Below, piece after piece: positions 1-12,615 of a stretch of 64,000 nucleotides of DNA. The notes below the pieces were generated by a model. That model saw only the letters and a list, made by a program, of their open reading frames with translations, was not told the DNA's origin and did no database searches. Origin of the DNA: Daphnia carinata (lineage: Eukaryota > Arthropoda > Branchiopoda > Diplostraca > Daphniidae); NCBI RefSeq assembly GCF_022539665.2, contig NC_081335.1, positions 1,426,001-1,490,000 of the forward strand, written 5' to 3'. Positions within the stretch are counted from its first letter, which is position 1; the number at the start of each line of letters is the position of its first letter. Made by a program: the position numbers and the translations under genes.

Positions 1-3000
1 TGTAGCTCATTAGCGAAGAGCGCGCGAGTTTCTGCAACTTCATCCGAAGGATTCGAACTATTTGAAAATCTTGTCCACACGCCATGGTTTTGACTTTTGA
101 TTCTTCGATTTTTTTTTCTGATTCGATGGGATAAGATACCGGTGGATTGTATCCGGTACATTGCTTTTATTTCGTGTCGCTGTTTCGATATGCACATGTT
201 GAAAAGTCTTTGGCGTTACCATGGCAATAGCATGGAACTAAAAGAGGACACACACAAATAAATACATTAAAGTAAAAAGATTTACGAAATCATATAGGGA
301 AAACACATAAATCTTTGAAAAGGAAGGATATTCGTTTGATTTTCCAATGAACGTGCCGCTCTCATTTTCCTTTTTAAACCCTCACGGCGCTACCGTGACT
401 CTCGATACGGAAAGGTAAAAAGAAGAAAAAAAAAAGAATCGATCAGAAGCTACAAACAGGAGAAATATAGTTGCGTAATCCACTATAAAACTGAGCTACG
501 GGACGATCGATTCGCATCTGAAAACGATATAGCACACGAAGATTCACAGCCAATCGATGACGATGACTAACAAAAAAATGGCAGTCGAGGTGAGTTTTTT
601 TTCCGTCAAGTTCTTGACAACGCGTTATTTTCCCAACATCTGCCGTATTTCTGATTCTTATTATTTGAAGGCGTCAACAAAATCCGCTGCACGAAAATCC
701 CACATCTGATGATTACCTCCCGCCGTCTCTCTTTCTGCTCGTAATCTTTTTCCTTGTTTAGTTCCGTCGTGTCTTTTTTTTTGTTGTTGTTGTTTTCTTC
801 TCCTCTTTTGTTGTTTATCTTGCGGTTGTTCCAGGCGTTGCGGATGTTTCGTAATGCGCGCGCGCACCGCGCCAATGTCAAGTTTATTTAAACCTCCCGT
901 TTTTTTTTGGTTTTTTTTTGCTCTTTTTTCTTCTTCCATTCTTAGACGTGCATGAAAAGAAAAAAAAAAAAAAGTTCAATGATAAAAACGAGTAAAATCC
1001 CTGTACACAAGGTCTAGACGAAATCCATAACCAACTTTATTTGTTTCTGGTTTATCTTTCTTTTGTGTATGTGCGCTCTTCTTCCGTTTCTTTTCTTTTG
1101 ATGCAGCGGAAAAGAAAAAGCGCAGACTCAAGTTAACCGAGTCCCTTTTTTGTTTTGTTTTTTGTTGTCGAGCAATCAAAAGAGACACGGCAAGGAAATA
1201 AAGAGACAATCAGAGAATCAACGGCTAAAAAAATAAAAGGAAACCGACACGGACAAACAGCCCGTCCTATCTTCCATATATTCCACGTAAAACATAATCC
1301 GCTAAATATTAAAGCGCAATGAACGGCGCATCATTTTTCAATGATAATCAACTCCGCTGTTCATGAACAAATTCAAAAATTTAAAAGGACTTCTATTGGC
1401 AAACACCTGATTTAATACTATCGATCCACTGCGGATGAATCACAGCGCTTTTGAAGCCCAGACCTAACCCAATCCAACCTCTTCATCATCGATATTGTAG
1501 CTCCTATGATTGAGTTTGTATACAATGACAAGAAAACATGACTGTAGCGCACATAAAGAACGAAAGACAAGATACGTAAATCCGGATCATTATCGGAAAT
1601 GTGCGGCAAAAGAACGTCTCGGCATTTGTTGATGCGAAAGCGGATGTTTACGTTTTGTTTGCGGCTTTTTTCGCTTTCGTTCTATAGATAACGCACTAAA
1701 TGTAACGGAGAAGACTGACAAAGAAAGAAACAAGGTTCGAACCATCTACAGTGGAGGGTCTCTCCTCTGTGCACGTTGAATAGTATCCACAATTTGGCGT
1801 GGAGTCTGCGTTGAGGAAAAAATGGGGGGGGGGGGGGGCACAAGAAAGGCGGCAAAAGAAGAGAGGAAATTGAATGACTTCCTATACGATGTGAAAGATT
1901 CCCTGAGCCGAGAAAACGTCTCTTAAGACATCAAGCAACAAACCATTGAGGCGGACCGGGAGTAGATTGAAACCGGCCTTTTCTTTTTCTTTTTGTTTCT
2001 AGTCAGATGGGGGAGTTTGGCTTTCTTTTGTTGGTTTTGGCCGTTTTTCCTTTACGGTGAAGCTTCCACTGTCCCGTTGGGAAGCAACTCTCTTATCCCT
2101 CGTTCTTCATTCTTTCGTCCCGCTTTTTTTTTTTTTTTTCGCAGTCTTTTGGGTCTGACTTTTCTATTCCAGTCCGGCCATTACGCGCAGTGTGGAGAGG
2201 ATCAAGATGTTGAATAAGCTACAGATCTCTCATCCATACACACCAAACTCGAGAAACAAAAACAACAACAAAAAAAAAGAGTTAACAAAAAAAAGCCTCA
2301 AAAGTTCTTCCTTTTTTTTCTTCTTCTCCCTCCTCTCTCTTCCATTTTCTGGCTTGGCTCTTCTCGTAAAAGCAAACAATAAGTCCGGTGGCTTCTGCTG
2401 TTATGCTGATGGGTTTCCGCGAGCACTACGCTGCTACAAAATTCGTTTGATGATATTTTCTGGAGGGGAGGATGTACCGCTACGATTGTACAACTTAAAC
2501 AGAATCCCTGGAGGATGTCACGGGTCAAGAGAGTACGTGAGAATCTTTCATGTTGCCCTTTTTTTTTTTTTTTTACCTACGCGAAGTGCAGAGAGAGAGA
2601 GGGAGAGAGAGAGAGAGGGTCAACTCGACATCGATAACCGTCGGCTATACATACGACTCGATCCTACGTCATATATTTTCTGAAGCCGTGTGTCCTATTT
2701 TACGCGTACGTTGGTGTGTAAATCAGGCTAGTTACTAAAAAGAGAGTAAAGGGATGTAAGCTCGTTCGTTTTATACAGAACGACACTATTCATACGCATC
2801 TTTTAGTAGACCACTCCCAGCGAGAATGTTACTGCTACAAGATTATCTACACACTCGGATGGAGTGGTGATTCATAAATTTCGGGTTATTACCATCGGTT
2901 TGTCCCTATTTGCCACGTTCTCCTTCCTATTTAAAGGCATACCCGGTGCTCATCTTTTCATATACGTCAATTGAGCTGTCGTAGTTGCTAGGAGATGGCC

Positions 3001-3873
3001 ATGACAGCTGCTCCTCTATAGGCAGTAGCCCACCCAATAATGCCTTTATTACTGTACGCATTAGAAAAGAAGTCAGCAAACACAAGAGCCGCAGATCCGG
3101 CCCGGGAAAAAAAAAAAATTGTACGAAAATACATTGAATATTGGACGTTCATCTTTCCAGCATCTTTCACTTCTTTTGTTGATGGGTCGTACGATAAAAA
3201 AAAAGGAGCTTTGTGTTTTCATTTTCGGCACGTGTCAACTACGTAACAGTGATCGAACTGTGCGCCTAGTAGACTGACTGCGGTCCATTCTTGCAGGTGG
3301 CATCTTTCCAAAAGAAATACATGGGCTCGATCGTAAAAAAAACGAACGAACCTAGGACAATAGCTGTGCGAAAAAAACAAACAAAAACGAATCATATCGC
3401 AAAAGTTTTCCCTTCGCGGTAATGAGTACGACAACAAAAGTTGAAGCCAGCAGGAAATGAGCATTTCATCGCCCATCCTACACCAAATGAAACTTTGGAA
3501 AATGAATGGAGCTAAACGGGACACAGCAACACAGCTGCAAAAAGAGAAAAAACGAATCAACCGAGATCCGCGCATCCAACAACTACGTACGCAATAAAAG
3601 ACAAGCAAAAAAAAAAAAAGAAAAAAAAAAACACAGGAGATTTTGGGATAAAAGGAGAAGCTTGGCGAACGAACTCATGTTGACCGTGTCTTTACTGTTT
3701 ATGATGTGACACTGTGCGGATGATGATGACCAATGACGTCTTACTGGTCGTCTCACGGGACATGGAAACGCGGGTGGGGGAGGTACGCGGGAAATAATAT
3801 AGCAAGAAAATGGGATGAAAGACATGGCGCGGCTATTATACACAACAAATCTAATAACGTAATACGTTCTTAC
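1..3873. other. Intron of the Sidestep-like gene, no exon found
   Basis: The last visible Sidestep-like exon ends at 3874 with a phase 1 donor, so this stretch is intron running off the left edge. No minus-strand exon continuing the protein could be found here. The sequence is AT-rich, with a GA tract at 2590-2618 and several A, T and G runs. A possible plus-strand first exon (TATA-like CTATAAAAC near 482, ATG at 557, donor after 589) is noted under findings but is not supported by any downstream exon. Confidence 0.5.
2590..2618. repeat. GA microsatellite
   Basis: An interrupted (GA)n tract of about 29 bp with two extra G interruptions. Confidence 0.8.
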
Positions 3874-6800
3874 CAATGACAGTGAGATTGACGTGGGCAT
3901 TACGGGTCTGCGCTAGACGGAAATCAACACGACAGCGATACAATGCCTCATCCTTGGCTTTGACGTTGGTCAGTATAAGCGCCGCTGGATGACGATCCGC
4001 TCTGAATGTGGCCCGTTGGCCAAGGATTTCTCCGCCCGACCATTGCTCAGCCACCCCGAAATCCGAATCTCTCGTGTCCACACTGCATAGTAACAAAACA
4101 TTTTTAAAATTTTAATATACACATTCATAAAGAGGGTTATAAAAAAAAAATTTATTTTTAATATGTAAAAGAAGAAAAACGTGTGCGAAAAGATAACAAA
4201 TCAAGTCTAGGAAAAAAGATTTATGGATATGATCTTATAATTCTGTATAATACGACCGTTCTTTCTTAGAACCGAATTCTTTTCTTCTTCTTCGTTATTC
4301 ACAAGTAACATATGCCCTTTTATTTCCGGTAGACAGATCCCCCTCGGAAAAAGAAAAGGAAAAAGACATTTGATATGTTTGTAGTCTAAAGAATGGCCTA
4401 CATATTGTAGGTAGTACACAAGTCGTAGGTTGACACGAAAACCAACTCATCTCGTACGAAAACGTTTGCGGCTTTGGCGTGAAACAGACGGGAAAAGGAA
4501 AATGCCAAAATACTAAAAAAAAAAAAAATATATATTTAAGGTACAATAAATCAGACAGCCGCGACAATAATAACATACAAGATGTGGGCTTTAAAATCAA
4601 ATTTTTTTTTTGTACAAAAGAATGTCGTAGGTCTGTACCACCCACACACGTACGAGTGAGTGATTGAATTGCTTTTTTTTTAAAAGATGCACAAAAAAAA
4701 CATTTTTGTTGTGATTTACAAGTCACACACGCTGGCGTGGAATGAAAAACACGGCTGAAAACGAAAGTGAAAAGCGAACTAAGGAAAATGGTAGAAAAGA
4801 AATGGACGATGAGAGTAGCGATTCAAAGTCGGATCAACTTATCCTCCCTCCTCCACACCCTAAAAAAGGACAAAAATTCAATATGCGATGAAGCAAAATC
4901 AGCGCGGGCTCATATTAAACTTGCCTTTAATATGACGGAGCTTTAAACGGCTATGAGGTTCTGTCACGTCTCGGCGCATATACTTAACATGCAACAAATC
5001 CACGGGATTGAACACGAGCAAAAAAAAAGAAAGCCTGTCTCCGTCAAAATGAAAATCTTCTGATTATTCACAGACACGTGCACCAGAGTCCCTACCTGAT
5101 AACGTTACCACACACACACTCAAAAAAAGAAGTGAATGTATCATAAAACGATATTTTCTTCCTACTCCTATTCTCTTTCGCAAAGACTCAAAAAGGAATT
5201 TGCATTCTGTTCCAGTGCACGTCATATGCCCATAGCGTCAATACGACACGTACAAAAATTTAAACATTTTTCACGAATTTTTAAATCAACTTTGAAAACA
5301 ATCTCCAGTTAGCTGGTGATGTAATTAGAATGAAATGGAGCGCTAGTGTAACTGCGTCATAGCCAAGAATCCGTTTCACATGCATTTCGTTCGAAAACAT
5401 TTAACGCATAATGAATTTGCCAGATGGTGATTTTAGAAATGCACATCTGGATGCCTTGCGCTCTAGACGCCCAGTCATTCCCGCGGACATGTTTCTCCAT
5501 GCTCATTGCCGTTTGAACGTGAAGAGCTTTATTTTCATAGCGACACATTTCGCGCTTGCTGCTGAGAGCAAAAAATAGCGTTACGTCTAATGATGTTTGA
5601 TTGTGTAAGCCTACGACATCCTATTCAATGTCAACTTGCATACTCAGATCGCTATGCATAATAATGAACGTCAGCATGAGAAGTAAAAAAAAAAAGTTTT
5701 TGACAGTCTGAGAGTTTCAGGCGGTAGACTAATCAAAGTTGGAACCTACACCAGGACTGAAGCGTAACGAGCTATGGTATAATGATGGCACCTAAGACAC
5801 TTTTTTCTTTCTTTCAAAAAAAAAAAATTCCAAAGTTATTGAATACGTTCAAAGAAAATGGCCGTCTTTGCTCAGAAATGAAATCCACCGGCAAAACTTA
5901 ATTCAAAGAGAAAACCAGACTATTCAAACTGGTTTTCAAAGAAAAATTCACTTCACACGAATAGATAATGAATATACAGTATGTTTTGATGATGTTTTCC
6001 ATGTTTTTTTTGTTTTTTTTTAAGCGAAAGCTTCATGCAGGGCCTTTTAATCTCTCCCTTTGCACAATGAACTTTTTCGAAAAACTCCAATCCTTCACAA
6101 ACCACTCACCTCCGGAGTCTCTTATTGTTGATTAATGGACCAGAGTTGCGCGCCCCCCGTCTCAACTATTTGAGCTACAGCGATCCCTTCGTTAGATAGC
6201 GAGCGAAAAACGAACTTGCTGTATGTAAACACACTATAGAGCATACTGCACGTAACCAAAAAAAAAAAAAAAAAAAAATGCCGGCAGCCATCTTTCCCAT
6301 GTGCATAATATTTCAATCGTGCGCAAAAAAAATATGGGGAAATATTTCACACGAAAAAAAAAGAGAATAGACAAATTTTGACAGTTTCTCGTGGCTCTTT
6401 TTTTATGTGTTGCTCCCTGATGATGGATGCGATGAATTTACAGGCCGCCTAACAGTTGATAAATATGCGTGGGTTGTTTACTCTGTTGATTTTCGCGACA
6501 GAAATTAAATTAAAATTGAAAGAGAAAAAAATAATAATAAAAATCCACTCGTTTACAATGTTAAAGAATCAAAACAGGAAAAAAAAAAAAAAAAAGAAGA
6601 TCGGAAGACGATTGCATCCCATTCGCGTTGGGAAACGGTTGGATGAAGCCAAGCCACAGCGTAATTCGATTGTTTCTCAATTGTTACCGCGCTCCTTTTC
6701 CCTCCGTGTATATCGTTACTTAATCCCGCCCTCTCGCTCTCTACGTTTCCTTAATACACGAAAAATTGCGCTTTTTTTTTTGCACCTCATTTAATAATGC

Positions 6801-9800
6801 GCGCACAAAAAAAAAAACAAATGGATTCAATCATCATTCGTTCCCTTCCATCATTACAATTTTTCGCCATTTTTGTTTTCAATCATCTTCAGTAGAAAAT
6901 GTATTTGAAAGTCACTGTAGCATATAGATTTTTTTTTTGCGCTCGTCGTCTATTTCGCCGCAAACGGGCGCGTGTCACATGTTGACACACAGCGCTCTCT
7001 GTGCGCTACACGTCCCTTACTGTAACATAAGGGAAACTAGCATATATATTATTATTGATTTTCGTGCCCCCCCCCGCTCCCTTTTCGCTGCTTGTGTATA
7101 GCGCTACGATGCCCTTATGCACCCGCTGCATCTTGTATTGGCGTTCGCCAAACTGCCAATCTACTGCTGTTGCCGTTCGACAACATTAAACGCACGGCAT
7201 CCTTCTTCTTTTTTCCCGTTTCGCTGTTATTATACACATCGCTCGTTGTTTGTCATAAAGCGGCCATCACTCAAAGGGTTCCGTGTGCATATAGGCACAA
7301 CAACGCCGCCATTCTCCAATCACCAATAGCCAAAAGGACGGACCTTTTCTATTTTTTTTTTTTTCAATTCTTTTAGAGTGTAATGCTAATGTTTCAATAT
7401 TGACAAACGAGTCAACGTTTTTTTTTTTCCTTTTACTTTTCACTTTGTTTTGTTACGAGTTTTCTACGAAGAGAAATAGGGAAAGTAATAAGGAAATTCT
7501 TAGGGGGGGGGGGGGGGGGAAGAAAGAACCGCAAACTTATTAACGATGTATAAAGTCAGCGAAGTTGCCTATACCACATGCAAATATTTTTCCCCCCTCA
7601 CACTTGTTCCATCACTTCGTGTAACCTATGACGATTGGGCGCTGTAAACGATATAAATCTTTTAAATATTACGTGTAAACAGATTGACGTAAGGAGTTTG
7701 CTGTCAAAAGTTTTTCTTGCATCATTCAATTTTCCCCCTCGTTTCTCCCGGTCCTTTTTTCTTTTCAATTTCGCACTTTTCCGAAATGTCGAGTTTTACA
7801 ACCGTCTCATATTGGACTTGTCGACCCTCTGACGAAAGTTTTACTCAACACGCTTAAACATGCACATCCGGGGTGTTTCTAAGAAACTCTATTTTCGAAA
7901 ACGAAAAGAAATTCATACCTGTAGATTGGTGTCGCTGAGTCGAAACGGTACCATAAAACTAGGCGGACAGGATCGTCAGGATCGGGAGTAGTCACATCGC
8001 AAGGTAGTTCAGCTACGCCTCTCACCAGAGCCACAACTTCCGTCGTATCTGTTTTAAAAGAAAAAGGTCCGGTTAAGTAACTTGATATCAAAATTAACGT
8101 CTATTTTTGTACAGTACAGTGTGTCATTTTAAAAAGATATAAGAACCCAATCCACCGTTTTTACTTAACACATGAAGGATCGATTATTATAACACGGATA
8201 GGAAAAGCAATAATGTCTGCCCTTCATAACTGCGAAATTGTATATTATTATAGGCATCTCAATTCACACAGCTCTACGCTTCGCAAATGGATAAACAGAC
8301 AGCAATAAAAAATAGGGGGAGGCAACGGGAAAAAAAAAAAAAAAAAAAAAAAAAGAAACAAAATTAGACGTTGCGTTGGTCGGTGAAAGATGTACGCCGG
8401 ATGGGGAGGCAAAGTCGGAACCCCGGAGCAAGAGAAATAAGAGTCCGGTGGGACAACAGTTGATGTTGATTGCATCACGTTTGCGTTACAGTCTATCGCA
8501 GATGCTGTGTAATACGGTGAAAGACTTGACGTGGACCCACCAGGGACGACATGGCTACATTGGACCCTGGTCGGTCCGTCATCAGCAAAAAAAAAAAAAA
8601 CGTTCTGCAGAAAGAAGAACTTCTTTTGTTTTTCTCGCGGAACCCAACTATACACGGCGCGTCAAATTGATTCATTGATCCATTTATCATGTTTCAAAAT
8701 TTTTCTTAGGCACTATTATCAACAAGAAAGTATACAATCGTTCCAGTAGAACTGGGACCCCAGATCGCCAGCGAATCCAATAGCGAAGTGAGAGACTGAA
8801 AACATGTAGCAGCTTGGTCTTTTCCTTTTTTTTTTTTTTTTTGGTTTCTGAAATTTATGTTTTTAGTTTTCCCCCTGTTTTTTAACGAAACAAATGCAAC
8901 GATAACTGAGGGTGGTGCTTGTAAATTTCGTGGAAATTCTACATATGGAAATTCGTACTACATTCAAGTGAAGGCTTTTCAAATTGGCAACTCTGTGGAC
9001 TGTTTTGGGGAGGGGGCGGGGGGGGGGGGGGGGAACGGCCTACTATAGTCCAAGTGACAGATGGCTGTGTGGGAGCTGGACCTTCTGCTGCCGCACTACT
9101 TTGTACCGCTTAAACCAGCAAACTGGGACCTGATTCTTCTCAATCTCTCTTTCGTACACTTCTAATGCCCACTCTCTTAATGGACCTAGCCAGCCATATC
9201 CACGACGGAGAAATGACGTCAAAAGGGACACACACGCCAGAGTAATAGGAGCAAAAAATAAAAAATAAAAAATAGGCGAATGAGGTTCTGCAACTCCATG
9301 GCGGACCGCGTTTTTTGGAAACTTCATACTTTAGTTTAGCGCACGATCGAGTCGGCCAATCGCAGGAAGCAAAGTGCTGCTGTGCTAATGGGCTCTGATG
9401 TGGCACACACACACACAGTCCGTTATGACGCTAAGGGAATTCGCTTGAAATGCGCCGGCCAGCAGTTTGCGCTAATAACCGCGTTCATTTTTATTTATTT
9501 TTTTTTTTACCCACTAAATGGAGAGTGCAAAGGGATTTAAACAATCAAAAGGGACGTTGAGTCCTTTATATGTGTTAAAGGTAGAGCCCATTTTCTTCTT
9601 CAAAAATAGAGAAGACCTATGACCACTTACGAAGCTGAAAAAGACGGAAACTATTGTTTTCTCTTTTTGCTCTTAGCGTCAGCGAGTTCTCGATTTCTTT
9701 TTTGTTCGCGGGAACTGCAAACACTTCACGAAACATGTGTAAAGATGCGTTTCGGCCGATGCTTCGCGCTAGTTAGATATATACACAGAAAGAGAGAGAG

Positions 9801-11058
9801 AAAAGTAGCAAGGAGAAATAAATAGAAAAGTACTGGATAAATATGGCAGAGTCAATTGTTGCGCAGTCCAAGTGCAACCTCGTGCATTAGCCATCGTTTG
9901 TCTGTACCCGCATGCCAACCACTTGAACCCAATCTTTTTTCTTTTTGCTCTTCCATCTGTTATTGAAGTCGCCATCAAAGTTTATGATTTCCTTTCAGAT
10001 CGTTATGTGCTGAGACACATATCCGCTATTGTACACCATTATATGTTACGGCGCATTACGAAAAAATGACGAAAAAAATCGCTTCTGGCTCGAATGTCCC
10101 ATTTGAGACGTCGATTATTGAAGACATCTGATCACCTATGGCGCAGTAAATAAAAATAGATAGTAAAAAAAAAAAAAAATCATTTGACAAAGGAGATTGA
10201 CATTATAATAATGTTACATTCGAGATGTTTACAGAACTCATCTTACGCCTGGCCGTTAGAGGAAAAATCCAAACAATTTGCTGCGTATTAATTGGAGCTA
10301 GTTAAGTAGCAGCTATCAATTCTTTATACGGCATCATAGTTCGCTGCATCAAATGCTTATTTTCTCCCGATGTTTCTTGCAACATCAACAATGATATCCT
10401 GTTTCATCGTGGCAATTGTCGAGTCCGTCAGTAAAAAAAAAAAAAAAGGCCCAAAAATAATGCGGAATAAAATCGCAAAGCGGAATAAGCGTCAAATAAA
10501 AACTTCTCGTTGCCAGTGACAACACTCGAGATGCGCTACCGAGAAAATAAAAAATAGATGATTTCATTTCGCTGGGATGTGGAAATCATGTCGCATTGCA
10601 ATGCGTTTTTTATTTTTGTTTGTTGCCACTTTGGGATCGTGTCAACCGCTTCAACGGCTGCGCATTTCAAAAGCAATGTTTCTCCGAAGAAAAGGGGTGG
10701 ATACACTCGAAATCAAAACGAATGTGGAAACGTTTGCGAACCTTTGCAACCATATCCAATTGGGTCGAGGTTGGCGTCGAAGCGCAACAGAGAGAAACGT
10801 CAGAATAAGGAAGAAAGAATAAAAAGAAGATCATTCTTTTTTTTATTCTGTTTTTTTTTTTTTCCTCTCTTCTCTGCCACTATAAGCTGATTGCTTTTCT
10901 TGGGGAAAACAAGATCTACCAGGAAGAAGAGCGGAACACGAGGCTAACGTATAGTTCGATATTGTGCAGTCTAAATATAACTGCCAATATATACCGGGTT
11001 AGTTTATTTGGCGTGGGTAGTTAGTTGTTCGGCTGATGGACGACGCGAGATGCTTCCA

Positions 11059-11097
<39 letters not shown>

Positions 11098-12574
11098 CGT
11101 GTATGGAAAACAAAATCGTTCCATCAGCAGAGTAATGAAAAAGAGCGATCGATTAAAAAAAAACTCTCTTAAATTCATATTTGTATCGATTATTATTCTT
11201 TTTACTATCATCCAGTACAGGAATCAGTTGTATAGAGGATATCACGATGATAACCACCTGTCTTTCATGGATGTCCTACTCTTTAATTTGAACTTCTTTC
11301 AACGTCATCCCTTTTCGTTCAATAGAAAATGTTTCCTCCTTTCTGTTGACTATCTCTTGCCCTTTCTATATAGGGGACCCAACGAATAGAGATTAGTAAG
11401 AGATATAAAGAGAGGGCCAAAGATTTTTTGTTGTTGCTTAAGATTAGCTTCAAAAATAATATCCTTTATAACGGTTTTGCTAGACATGAATTCATTCCCA
11501 TCAAGCAAGCGGAATGTCGAATGATGGTCGAGGAATTCGATACCGCATATCGCAGAGAATAATTAATGCACCGGAATACGCACCGAATAGCGACCTCTAA
11601 AATTGCTCTTTGATGATTCAACTTTGCTTTTGTCTTTGGCTATACCTTTTCTCAATTCAAAAATAGATGAAAGCCAATAGCTTCAACTACAAAACAGAGG
11701 CGAAGAGAACAACTTTCAACGATGAGTGCATTTGTTCTTGCAGCACAATAACAAATGAATGACGGTGAATACAGAAAAAGGCCAACTCACATAAAATGGT
11801 TTACGGCTATTGTTCGTTGAAAGAAAAACAGAAAAAAGCATATCAATGTCTTCTGTGTTTTTAAAAAAAATGACTTTCGTGAAAAAAAGATTTGAAACAA
11901 GAACAAGGGATAACAAAGTACGCCTTGTTCGTAATTCAATACAATTTAAAAAGTCATTATTTCGAGCTTGATTGGTGATTCAAAATTTTCGCATATCATT
12001 AGGACAATAAGTGTGGGAATCAATCAAGAGGTAATTCAAACTGTTGCGCAATCAGCGTTACAATAGAGAAGCCTTCCATGTTCTATTCCTGCCATCACAT
12101 AGCTGACGCTAATTATTCCCTTTTTAAGGATCAGACATTGTCCCCTCCATTTTTTGAAAGATAAACTGATCCTCGTCTAAATCAGGAAGGGAGCCCGAAG
12201 GAGTTGCTGCTGAAATGATATTTAAAAACAAAGCAAACGATCCTTTTGTTCTTAAATTTATGAAGCCTCTTCTTAAAAATAGAGCAGGGCTATCCACTCT
12301 ACTCATCGGCTAAGCTAATGAGGGAAATGTCTCTTTTCATTCGAATGAGCATCAGAGACATTCTCGATTTTCTATCCCCCCCCCCCCCCAATTTTTATTC
12401 GTAATATAAGAAGGGTAGTAACAGTAAAGGGAGAAAAAAAAAGCTTTTAGCGCTGGAGGAACGAAAAGTCCCGGGATCCGAAATCTCGAGAGAATTCTGT
12501 TGCGTGGCTGTGCCCCGCTATTTATAAAACACGGGCACCAGTTATACCAATCACATTTATCCTACCTTTTCACA

Positions 12575-12615
<41 letters not shown>

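Noticed and set aside
215-228. GTTACC-AT-GGCAAT, resembling an X-box
   Set aside because: The last consensus base is wrong and no ciliary gene is nearby.
1734-1743. GGTTCGAACC, resembling a tRNA B box
   Set aside because: No A box, acceptor stem or cloverleaf could be drawn around it.
2192-2683. 163-codon plus-strand frame
   Set aside because: Composed of translated poly-A, poly-T and GA repeats (Lys, Phe, Arg-Glu runs); no domain and no splice context.
8248-8655. 135-codon minus-strand frame near the Ig exon
   Set aside because: It crosses an A25 run giving a Phe tract, has no Ig features and is not in a usable splice phase.
12576-12613. A38 as the tail of a retroposed element
   Set aside because: No upstream coding or SINE-like body and no flanking target-site duplication were seen.
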